A stretch of 18,482 nt of DNA from Acidobacteriota bacterium (lineage in GTDB: Bacteria; Acidobacteriota; Blastocatellia; Pyrinomonadales; Pyrinomonadaceae). Where the stretch lies: positions 1-18,482 of the forward strand of contig JAHEEZ010000051.1 of the NCBI GenBank assembly GCA_024640445.1. The letters are read 5' to 3'. Of this stretch, positions 1 to 6,086 are shown one piece after another. Made by a program: the position numbers and the translations under genes. The notes below the pieces were generated by a model. That model had not been told where the DNA came from. It searched no databases and saw nothing but the letters and a program-made list of their open reading frames with translations. Numbering within the stretch: the first letter of the stretch is position 1; each line of letters begins with the position of its first letter.

Positions 1-1
1 C

Positions 2-274
2 TACTTCCTGCTTTTCTCGCTTTTCTTTCCGCGTATTGTTCTGCTGGCGTTCGTCTTCTTCATATTCGATCGATTTCCTGCGAACTCGGTGCCGATGTGG
101 GGTGACATACTTCTGGGAACGTTCTTCCCGAGGATCCTGATCCTGATCTACATTTACCAGAATATGGGTTACGACAACGTCTGGTTCATCGCTCACCTGG
201 CAGTCGCGGTACTTGCTTATCTTGGCGGGGGAAAGAAGACGCACGGACGGTATCAAAGCAGACGCGATAAATAG
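2..274 (+). CDS. Membrane protein of unknown function, 3' end only
   Basis: The gene is cut by the left edge of the window; the open frame enters at base 2 and runs 90 codons to a TAG. The visible part is very hydrophobic: about 22 residues rich in Phe, Leu and Val, then a short polar turn (around FDRFPANS), a second segment starting near WGDILLG, and a third, weaker one near WFIAHLAVAVLAYLGGG. The tail is basic (KKTHGRYQSRRDK), which suggests a cytoplasmic C-terminus. An internal ATG at 89 exists, but the frame is open and hydrophobic upstream, so the true start lies outside the window. I do not recognise the family. It ends just before a strong bidirectional terminator and converges on the xylF-like gene. 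Confidence 0.6.
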   Translation, partial: YFLLFSLFFPRIVLLAFVFFIFDRFPANSVPMWGDILLGTFFPRILILIYIYQNMGYDNVWFIAHLAVAVLAYLGGGKKTHGRYQSRRDK

Positions 275-295
275 GACCCGCACGATTTGAAAGAA

Positions 296-329
296 AAAAG
301 CCCGGCCGCCATATCGCAGCCGGGCTTTT
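296..329. terminator. Bidirectional intrinsic terminator
   Basis: A perfect 11-bp stem (AAAAGCCCGGC at 296-306 with GCCGGGCTTTT at 319-329) encloses a 12-base loop. It has A-tracts on the left and T-tracts on the right, so it should terminate transcription from both sides. It lies between the stop codons of the convergent membrane-protein gene and the xylF-like gene. Confidence 0.9.
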
Positions 330-348
330 CCTCTTTCTCAACCGAGGA

Positions 349-1428
349 CTAAGGCCTCGGAGGCCTCTGGTCCTCGGGAATATTCGCGTACACATCGTCG
401 TAGGAAACGAAGCCGTCCTTGATCACAGTATTCACAAGGTTGTTCTTGTCGACGACGATGACCTCCAGAAGAATAGCCTGGATCTTCGCCTTGATGTTAT
501 CGTTCGTGAAGGCCTGCGCGTCAAGTTTCTCTCCCTTTGCCAACTTGATGGCGGCCTCAACCGCGCCGTTTGCGAGCGGGACGATCGGCTTATATATCGT
601 CATCGTCTGATCACCCTTTGCAATTCGTTGAAGGGCCGACTTTTCCGCATCCTGCCCCGTGACAAGCACCTTTCCATTCAGACCTTTTGTGGTCAGCGCT
701 GCGACTACGCCACTCGCCGTTCCGTCATTGGACGCGATCACGGCATCGATGTTGTCGTTGTTCTGCGTCAGCGCGTTCTCGACTATCTTGAGCGCCTCGT
801 CAGCTTTCCAGTCCGTGGCGTGCTGGTCGGCAACTATCTTGATGTCGCCCCGGTCTACATAAGGCTTCAGCACGGCATTTTGCTCTTTCTTGAGTATCAT
901 CGCATTGTTGTCGGTCGAAGCTCCGTAAACAAGTACGTAATTTCCCTTCGGCACCTTTTCCACAGCGTACTCGGCCATCTTCCTCCCGATCACGGGTACC
1001 TGATGAGAGATGTACAGATCGATCTTCGGCGAATTGATGAGGCGGTCATAACTGATCACGGGCACGCCCTGGGCCTTCGCTTTTTCGACCATCGAGGCCG
1101 CCTGCGTGGCGTCGTGCGGCGCGATTACAAGGACATCGACTCCTTGCGTAAGCAGGTTATCCACATCGTTGGCTTGTTTTTGGGCGTTTCCGTCCGCGAC
1201 CGTGATAACGCACTCGACACCGAGTTTCTTACAATGTTCTTCGAAGGCTACCTTGTCCTTCGTCCAGCGCTCTTCCTGGAGAGTCGCCATAGAGAACCCG
1301 ATCTTGATCTTGCCGTCGTCCCGGCGGGCGGCTCCGTCGTCGCCCGTATCAGGCGAATTGACGCATCCGGCTGCGAAAAGAATTAGCGCGGCCAAAAGCG
1401 CCGCCATCGATCTGCTGATTTTGTTCAT
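349..1428 (-). CDS. xylF: XylF-like sugar ABC transporter substrate-binding lipoprotein
   Basis: Probable periplasmic lipoprotein that binds a pentose, most likely D-xylose, for an ABC importer. The 359-residue product has a basic start and a hydrophobic stretch ending in a lipobox, LFAAGC with Cys22, so it is anchored by lipid. The rest follows the type 1 periplasmic-binding fold of E. coli XylF, with characteristic segments IKIGFSMATLQEERW, GVDVLVIAPHDA, VISYDRLIN, IDAVIASNDGTA, VTGQDAEKSA and QTMTIYKPI. An AGGAG 7 bases before ATG supports the start. No permease (XylH) or ATPase (XylG) gene is next to it: downstream is a terminator and a convergent gene, so it works with partners encoded elsewhere. 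The proline-rich tail (PEDQRPPRP) is unusual. The ligand is inferred from similarity; a related sugar is possible. Confidence 0.88.
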   Translation of the reverse strand: MNKISRSMAALLAALILFAAGCVNSPDTGDDGAARRDDGKIKIGFSMATLQEERWTKDKVAFEEHCKKLGVECVITVADGNAQKQANDVDNLLTQGVDVLVIAPHDATQAASMVEKAKAQGVPVISYDRLINSPKIDLYISHQVPVIGRKMAEYAVEKVPKGNYVLVYGASTDNNAMILKKEQNAVLKPYVDRGDIKIVADQHATDWKADEALKIVENALTQNNDNIDAVIASNDGTASGVVAALTTKGLNGKVLVTGQDAEKSALQRIAKGDQTMTIYKPIVPLANGAVEAAIKLAKGEKLDAQAFTNDNIKAKIQAILLEVIVVDKNNLVNTVIKDGFVSYDDVYANIPEDQRPPRP

Positions 1429-1496
1429 TAAAAAACTCCTGGAAATCGAGAAATTGAATACCGAAAACGGGGCGAGGCCTGTTCCAGCGATACTAA

Positions 1497-1525
1497 ATAC
1501 TATTACGTTTCAGTACTCATAACAA
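1497..1525 (-). promoter_or_regulatory. Sigma70-like promoter for the xylF-like gene
   Basis: On the minus strand, TTGTTA (1520-1525) and TAGTAT (1497-1502) are separated by exactly 17 bases. Transcription would begin near 1490 and give a leader of about 60 bases. A second TAGTAT copy lies just downstream (1490-1495), so the exact -10 is uncertain. Confidence 0.55.
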
Positions 1526-1538
1526 ACGCGGCCGTGAA

Positions 1539-1562
1539 CCGACAAACCACTGAATTTGTTGG
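1539..1562. promoter_or_regulatory. Inverted repeat, candidate repressor operator
   Basis: CCGACAAA (1539-1546) and TTTGTTGG (1555-1562) form an inverted repeat matching at 7 of 8 positions around an 8-base spacer. It lies between the divergent xylF-like and nagX-like promoters and overlaps the likely -35 of the latter. ROK repressors of the XylR/NagC type bind AT-rich dyads of this size, and one is encoded 1.2 kb away, so it is the natural candidate. That link is inference. Confidence 0.45.
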
Positions 1563-1583
1563 CTTAATCAGCAAAAATATGAA
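1556..1583 (+). promoter_or_regulatory. Possible promoter for the nagX-like gene
   Basis: TTGTTG (1556-1561) and TATGAA (1578-1583) are 16 bases apart on the plus strand. Transcription would start near 1590, downstream of the ATG at 1584, which agrees with translation beginning at the ATG at 1617. The hexamers are imperfect. Confidence 0.35.
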
Positions 1584-1616
1584 ATGATTGCCGCAAAAAA
1601 AGAGGAGACCCAGCAA

Positions 1617-2744
1617 ATGTCCGAAAACCCCGGAAGTTCCAGGATCTACTCCCTTGACGTATTCCGCGGCGCCACGATCGCCGGAATGATACTCGTGAAC
1701 AACCCCGGTACGTGGTCAGCGATCTATCCGCCGCTCGAACACGCGGCATGGAACGGACTCACCCCAACCGATCTGATCTTCCCGTTCTTCCTCTTCATAG
1801 TCGGAGTTTCGATCTCGATCGCGCTTGGACGGCGGGCGAAGGAAAAGAGCAAAAAAGAAGTATACGGCAAGATCGGGCGTCGCGCGCTGCTCATCTTCCT
1901 TCTCGGCCTTTTCCTGAATGCCCTTCCGTACTTCGAGTTTTCGACTTTGAGAATTCCGGGCGTCCTTCAGCGGATCGCGATCTGCTATCTCTTCGTCTCT
2001 CTGATATTCCTCCATACAAGCTGGAAACAGCAGGGGATCATAGCCGTGGTCTTGCTCCTGGCTTACTGGGCCGCGATGACTCTCATTTCGGTACCGGGCT
2101 GCGCCGTTACATCGGTTTCGGACAAGGCCTGCAATCTGTCAGCGTATATCGACCGGGTGGTTCTTGGCGTCAATCACATATGGTCGCTCGGCAAGGTCTA
2201 CGATCCGGAAGGCATCTTGAGTACGGTACCGGCAATCGTGACCACGCTCTCCGGGGTGCTTGCCGGTACGTGGCTCAAGACCGACCGCGCCGGCTATGAA
2301 AAGGCGGGCGGAATGTACTTCGCAGGCACATTACTCTTGCTTGTCGGCTGGATTTGGAGCTTCTGGTTCCCGCTGAACAAGGCGATGTGGACAAGTTCCT
2401 ATGTTCTTTACACGTCGGGACTCGCGCTCTTCTTCCTGGCCACATGCTATTGGCTTACCGACCTGAAGAACATCCGTTCGTGGGCGAAACCGTTCGAAGT
2501 ATTTGGAATGAACGCGCTTGCGCTTTACATAGGTGCGGAGACCGCAGCGAGACTGATGGATGTGATCAAGGTCTCCGGGAGCGGCGAATCCGCAGTTGGT
2601 CTGAAGGACTGGATTTTCACGAGCGTTTTTCTGCCGCTTGCGGAACCGATGACCGCGTCGCTGATGTTCGCGCTCGTCTACATACTCATATGGCTGTCCA
2701 TAATGTGGGTGCTTTACAGCCGTAAGATCTTCATTAAGGTGTGA
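1617..2744 (+). CDS. NagX/HGSNAT-type membrane N-acetyltransferase (DUF5009 family)
   Basis: Polytopic inner-membrane protein of 375 residues, related to bacterial NagX and to the catalytic region of human heparan-alpha-glucosaminide N-acetyltransferase. The N-terminal signature is clear: RIYSLDVFRGATIAGMILVNN, then HAAWNGLTPTDLIFPFF. His42 aligns with the histidine thought to be acetylated in the human enzyme. About ten hydrophobic segments follow. Members are thought to transfer acetyl groups to amino sugars across the membrane, and they often sit in chitin or N-acetylglucosamine gene clusters, which fits the GH20 gene nearby. I chose the ATG at 1617 because AGAGGAG (1601-1607) is 9 bases upstream; an in-frame ATG at 1584 lacks a ribosome site and would lie upstream of the predicted transcript start. 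The gene converges on the ROK repressor gene. The true substrate is unknown. Confidence 0.85.
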   Translation: MSENPGSSRIYSLDVFRGATIAGMILVNNPGTWSAIYPPLEHAAWNGLTPTDLIFPFFLFIVGVSISIALGRRAKEKSKKEVYGKIGRRALLIFLLGLFLNALPYFEFSTLRIPGVLQRIAICYLFVSLIFLHTSWKQQGIIAVVLLLAYWAAMTLISVPGCAVTSVSDKACNLSAYIDRVVLGVNHIWSLGKVYDPEGILSTVPAIVTTLSGVLAGTWLKTDRAGYEKAGGMYFAGTLLLLVGWIWSFWFPLNKAMWTSSYVLYTSGLALFFLATCYWLTDLKNIRSWAKPFEVFGMNALALYIGAETAARLMDVIKVSGSGESAVGLKDWIFTSVFLPLAEPMTASLMFALVYILIWLSIMWVLYSRKIFIKV

Positions 2745-2766
2745 CAGGTCGAGAAAGGCGTCACAC
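2739..2766. terminator. Hairpin overlapping two convergent stop codons
   Basis: GTGTGAC (2739-2745) and GTCACAC (2760-2766) form a perfect 7-bp stem with a 14-base loop. The stem contains the TGA stop of the nagX-like gene on one strand and the TGA stop of the ROK gene on the other. There is no T-tract on either side, so it is at best a weak terminator or a 3'-end stabilising hairpin. Confidence 0.4.
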
Positions 2767-3948
2767 AACCGGCGCGAACTTGGGAGCCAGGATCAGGCTG
2801 AGGGCTCCCATTATCGCGGATTCCTTTCCAAGCGTCGAAGCGATTATCAGCGTGGAGTGGTATTCACGGCATAGGCATTCCTCGACTGCGGCCTTCAGTT
2901 CGTCACCGATCAGTGTCCACGCGCGAGCCAGAGCGCCCGTCACTATCACCGCTTCGGGTCCCATCCCCTGAATGATGTTCGCGATGCCCACGCCAAGATA
3001 ATGTGCTGTCTGCTTTATAGATTCTATGGCGGCCTTGTCGCCGTCGAGCGCCAGATCGATCAGCTTTTCAATGTTAATGTCTTTTGGTTTGCTGCCGTTG
3101 GTCGAGATAGCCGCGTACCGGGCAAGGGCCGCACGCTCTGAAGCGAACGCTTCCCAGCACTCACGGCTTCCCGTTGCGCAGCTGACAGGCGCTCCCTGGC
3201 CGATGGTCATATGTCCGAACTCGCCTGCTGTGCCGCCCTTCCCCTCGTATATCTGCCCGTCATAGACGATTCCAGTTCCGACACCCTCTTCGACGAGTAC
3301 CATTATGAAGTCGCGAACCTCACGCACTTCCGACTGGCCGAACCAGAGTTCCGCCAACGCCGCCGAGTTCGCGTCGTTCCCGACCTGCACCGGCACGCCG
3401 GTCTCCCGTTCCAGGATCTTTCTGATCTCCAGATCGCGCCATTTGAAATGCGGAACGAAGAGAGCGACCCCCTTTTCGGTGTCCACGACCCCGGGCACGC
3501 TCACTCCGATCCCCTCGATAGTCTCTCCGGAGTGGCGAATGCAGCGTTTCGCCGCGTCCACTATTCTCCCCATCGTGACATCGACGTCGGGATCGGTCGG
3601 AAACTCTTCCTGCTGGATGATCGCGCCGGTAAGATCACTTGTAACAACAGTGGTGTTGATCGTGGTCATCGCGATCCCGAGCGCCACCGCCCGCATCGTC
3701 TGCAACGAAAGAAGGATAGGCGGCCGCCCACCGCTCGATTGACCGTAGACCTCTTTGATCATCCCCTCCTTCCGGAGTTCGTTCACGATCAACGAGACGG
3801 TGGAGCGTTGAAGCGCAGTTTGCTTCGCGATCTCTGACCGCGAGATCGGACCGCTCTCACGTATGTAATTGAGCACGATCCTGCGGTTGATCGACCTCAG
3901 CGTGTCCGACCGTACAACATTGGTTTTTTTTAGGTTTAGTCTTTTCAC
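2761..3948 (-). CDS. ROK-family transcriptional repressor (XylR/NagC type)
   Basis: A 395-residue regulator with an N-terminal winged helix-turn-helix (about residues 24-66, including SRSEIAKQTALQRSTVS) and a C-terminal ROK sugar-sensing domain. The ROK part shows VGNDANSAALAE (N191, D192), EEGVGTGIVYDG and the GEFGHM histidine (His246). The family zinc motif, normally CxCGxxGCxE, reads CATGSRECWE (257-266): the middle Cys is Thr259, so one zinc ligand is missing. The phosphate-binding DxGxT motif is also lost, so it is probably a sensor and not a kinase. The start is GTG at 3948, with AAGG directly before it and an in-frame TGA just upstream, so no longer form is possible. It lies 55 bp behind the 176-residue gene and may be the last gene of the hydrolase transcript. 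It probably represses xylF, nagX or the operon in response to a sugar (inference). Confidence 0.88.
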   Translation of the reverse strand: MKRLNLKKTNVVRSDTLRSINRRIVLNYIRESGPISRSEIAKQTALQRSTVSLIVNELRKEGMIKEVYGQSSGGRPPILLSLQTMRAVALGIAMTTINTTVVTSDLTGAIIQQEEFPTDPDVDVTMGRIVDAAKRCIRHSGETIEGIGVSVPGVVDTEKGVALFVPHFKWRDLEIRKILERETGVPVQVGNDANSAALAELWFGQSEVREVRDFIMVLVEEGVGTGIVYDGQIYEGKGGTAGEFGHMTIGQGAPVSCATGSRECWEAFASERAALARYAAISTNGSKPKDINIEKLIDLALDGDKAAIESIKQTAHYLGVGIANIIQGMGPEAVIVTGALARAWTLIGDELKAAVEECLCREYHSTLIIASTLGKESAIMGALSLILAPKFAPVV

Positions 3949-4003
3949 CCTTCAAACCGTCCAAAAATATCTCCGGCGCGTCACCTGCAACGGACGCTGG
4001 CAA

Positions 4004-4534
4004 TTAACCCCCGGAGACCACAGCGTAGGTCCTCCCTTTGTAAAATCTCAGTTCGCCGTCAACAACCATAAACATCAGCGGCCTCGGGCGCTTAAGCTCA
4101 TCGTCGTCGCTCGTCGCAGCGGTTACGATCGTCTTTCCGCCGACATCGTGGATGTTCACCTTGCCGTCTCGCGTGAAGCCGAAACCGTACGCGCCTGTGC
4201 CGAGCTTCTTGCCTCCGATCTTGATCGGCGAATCCGTGATGAAGAACCCCTCGTATTTCGCGGCGACATCGGCTGAATATCCGGACGTATCCACAAGTCC
4301 CACGATCACGTGTTGTTTTCCACCGATAACGGCGACGCCGGAATTGCGCATCTGAGTAGGAGCGCTCTGTCCCTCAAAATAGAATCCCGTCGGTACAAAG
4401 GCTTTCGCCTCTTTGCTCTCGAGAACCTTGACGGTGTCCTGCGCAACCGCCGAAACAGCGGCGCCCGCGATCAAAAGGAGTGCGATCGCCAATGACGCCG
4501 CTTTTATTGAAAGGTCAAATTTCTTGTTCATCAT
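4004..4534 (-). CDS. Secreted protein of unknown function, tandem paralogue A
   Basis: Exported 176-residue protein, about 60% identical by eye to the gene directly upstream (4630-5160). The signal peptide (about residues 1-31) ends SAVAQ. The shared core includes FEGQSA.TQ.RNS, VGLVDTSGYS.DVA, GFFIT, YGFGF..DGKV, LKRPRPLM and a C-terminal GELRFYKGRTY.VVS. The regular alternation of short hydrophobic stretches and glycines suggests a beta-sandwich of about 145 residues. I do not recognise the family. The start at 4534 is chosen because AGGTAAG 1 base upstream of this ATG aligns exactly with the leader of the paralogue and gives the same length of 176; longer forms running up to 4633 would overlap the neighbour and bury the signal peptide. 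A second ATG follows immediately (4531). Confidence 0.75.
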   Translation of the reverse strand: MMNKKFDLSIKAASLAIALLLIAGAAVSAVAQDTVKVLESKEAKAFVPTGFYFEGQSAPTQMRNSGVAVIGGKQHVIVGLVDTSGYSADVAAKYEGFFITDSPIKIGGKKLGTGAYGFGFTRDGKVNIHDVGGKTIVTAATSDDDELKRPRPLMFMVVDGELRFYKGRTYAVVSGG

Positions 4535-4566
4535 TCTTACCTCGTAAAATTGAAAATATGTTGTCC

Positions 4567-4576
4567 TTCGCGAGCG
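4567..4576 (-). repeat. Leader repeat copy 1 (CGCTCGCGAA)
   Basis: The 10-base sequence CGCTCGCGAA (minus strand) lies 32 bases before the ATG of paralogue A. The same sequence occurs at almost the same distance before paralogue B. This suggests that the duplicated unit included the leader, or that the element is a shared control site. Confidence 0.4.
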
Positions 4577-4629
4577 AATTGCCTTCCTGACCAAACGCCG
4601 GAGAATCGGTTCCAGGACACGACACGCCG

Positions 4630-5160
4630 TCAATCAGCAGACACGACGGAGTATGTCCTGCCCTTGTAGAACCGCAGTTCGCCGTTAACTACCAAGAGCA
4701 TCAAGGGCCTGGGCCGCTTCAGGCCCGGGTCCTGCTTTGTCCGGGCGGTCACCGCTCTTTTTCCGCTCACACTTTGGAACTTTACTTTTCCGTCTTTAGA
4801 GAACCCGAAACCATACGAGCCCTTGGAAAGCCGCACGCCTCCGACCTTGACTGACAGTTCGGTTATGAAAAAGCCCTGAAATTCTGAGGCGACGTCCGTA
4901 GAGTATCCTGATGTATCCACGAGACCGACTTTTACACGACGTTTCCGTCCAAAGTCTGCCACGCTGGAATTTCGGATCTGCGTCTGGGCGCTTTGACCTT
5001 CGAATTTGAAACTGGCAGGGATCAGAGGTTTGGCCTCGTTCTGCTCCAGGACCCTAACGCCCTGCCCTGCCGCGTCTACCGCGGAGCCCAGAACCAAAAC
5101 AAGCGCGATCGCGACCGCGAGTCCTCTTGCTTTCACTGAAATATCGAACTTACTACTCAT
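4630..5160 (-). CDS. Secreted protein of unknown function, tandem paralogue B
   Basis: Exported 176-residue protein, paralogous over its full length to the next gene downstream. The signal peptide ends near VDAAGQ (about residue 30), followed by the same core: FEGQSAQTQIRNSSV, VGLVDTSGYSTDVA, GFFITELSVKVGG, YGFGFSKDGKV, LKRPRPLMLLV and GELRFYKGRTYSVVS. It is more basic than its partner (for example FGRKRRVKVG and TARTKQD). The ribosome site is AGGTAAGT right before ATG. It lies 102 bp after the GH16 gene and 95 bp before paralogue A, so it could be read through from the hydrolase operon. I see no catalytic triad, metal site or known domain. Being encoded between hydrolases and a sugar regulator, it may bind or handle a polysaccharide, but this is only a guess. 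Confidence 0.75.
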   Translation of the reverse strand: MSSKFDISVKARGLAVAIALVLVLGSAVDAAGQGVRVLEQNEAKPLIPASFKFEGQSAQTQIRNSSVADFGRKRRVKVGLVDTSGYSTDVASEFQGFFITELSVKVGGVRLSKGSYGFGFSKDGKVKFQSVSGKRAVTARTKQDPGLKRPRPLMLLVVNGELRFYKGRTYSVVSAD

Positions 5161-5195
5161 ACTTACCTATTCTTGCAACTTATGCCCGCTTCCGG

Positions 5196-5205
5196 TTCGC
5201 GAGCG
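5196..5205 (-). repeat. Leader repeat copy 2 (CGCTCGCGAA)
   Basis: Second copy of the 10-base sequence found before paralogue A, here 35 bases before the ATG of paralogue B. The remaining leader sequence has diverged except for the AGGTAAG ribosome site, so the retained 10 bases may matter. Confidence 0.4.
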
Positions 5206-5262
5206 CATAACCCTTACCGACCGACAGACGACGATCGCGACACCGGTCCCGTGGCAATAACC

Positions 5263-6084
5263 CTACTGATCGTAAACCCTCACGTAATCAACTTCCACGA
5301 TCGCGGGGAACTTTGTCGCATCGTCCGGACTTCCGGGCCATTCACCGCCGATCGCCAGATTCAGCAACAGAAAATGCGGATGGTCAAACGCCCATTTGGC
5401 GTTCTCAGGGATATCCGCCGGGGTCCGTTCCTGGTATTGCTTTCCATTCAGAAACCACTTTATCGAACGGGGTCCCCACTCGACAGCGAATACGTTGAAT
5501 CCGTCCGAGAATTTTTTCCCGGAAGGCAGGTTCACCGATGAACCGATCCCATTCCCGCCCGAGTATCCCGGACCGTGGATCGTGCCGAAAAGAGTCGAGG
5601 GCTGTTTGCCGATCATCTCCATTATGTCGATCTCTCCGGAAACCGGCCATCCCACCGTACCGATATCGTCGCCGAGCATCCAAAATGCCGGCCATACTCC
5701 CTGTCCGTCGGGGAGTTTCATGCGAGCCTCGAACCGCCCGTATTTCCTTGCGAACAAGTCCCTTGTCGTCAATCTCGCCGACGTGTAGAGACATCTGCCG
5801 TACCAGCATTCGAGTCCTGAATTCGGATCGGTCTTCCTGGCCTCGATCACCAGATTCCCTTTTCCGTCGAGCCGGGCGTTGTCGCGCGATTCGGTGTAGT
5901 ACTGCAGTTCTTTGTTTCCCCAGCCCTCGCCGCCCTTCAAAAGGACCCATTTGGAACTGTCCGGAGCTGAACCGGCGGCGCCTTCGAACTCGTCGCTCCA
6001 GACGGGCTTACCCGTTTGTCCGAATGCCGCGGGCGCGAGGACCGCGAGTAACACGAAATTGAAAAAAATTCTCGCTATTCTCAT
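5263..6084 (-). CDS. GH16 endo-beta-glucanase (laminarinase-like), copy 1
   Basis: Exported 273-residue glycoside hydrolase of family 16, probably cutting beta-1,3- or mixed beta-1,3/1,4-glucan internally. The signal peptide ends PAAFG|Q (about residue 22). The catalytic signature GEIDIMEMIG is intact: nucleophile Glu151, Asp153 and acid/base Glu156. Other family landmarks are WSDEF near the N-terminus, GWGNKELQYYT, YGRFEARMKLP, GVWPAFWMLG, FHxFAVEW-like FNVFAVEWGPRSIKWFLNG and the final VEVDYVRVYDQ. CWYGRC (93-98) may form a small disulfide loop. There is no carbohydrate-binding module. The start is 2 bases past the GH2 stop, and the GH2 stop codon lies in its ribosome site (CTAGGTAG), so the two are translationally coupled. 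It is a diverged paralogue of the GH16 at 8657-9487. Substrate is inferred from the bulged (ExDxxE) active site. Confidence 0.92.
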   Translation of the reverse strand: MRIARIFFNFVLLAVLAPAAFGQTGKPVWSDEFEGAAGSAPDSSKWVLLKGGEGWGNKELQYYTESRDNARLDGKGNLVIEARKTDPNSGLECWYGRCLYTSARLTTRDLFARKYGRFEARMKLPDGQGVWPAFWMLGDDIGTVGWPVSGEIDIMEMIGKQPSTLFGTIHGPGYSGGNGIGSSVNLPSGKKFSDGFNVFAVEWGPRSIKWFLNGKQYQERTPADIPENAKWAFDHPHFLLLNLAIGGEWPGSPDDATKFPAIVEVDYVRVYDQ

Positions 6085-6086
6085 AT

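Noticed and set aside
628..1386. Long open frame (252 codons) on the plus strand
   Set aside because: It is antisense to the clear xylF-like gene and resembles no protein; high-GC third-position bias produces such shadow frames.
1584..1616. Earlier ATG for the nagX-like gene
   Set aside because: There is no ribosome site before it, AGAGGAG lies inside the extension, and the predicted transcript starts after it.
4535..4633. N-terminal extension of the 176-residue paralogue A
   Set aside because: It would put 33 basic residues before the signal peptide and overlap the upstream gene; the ATG at 4534 has a ribosome site matching that of its paralogue.
5161..5262. Terminator between GH16 copy 1 and the 176-residue pair
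   Set aside because: Only an imperfect stem around 5181-5210 is visible, without a T-tract, so read-through cannot be excluded and no terminator is called.
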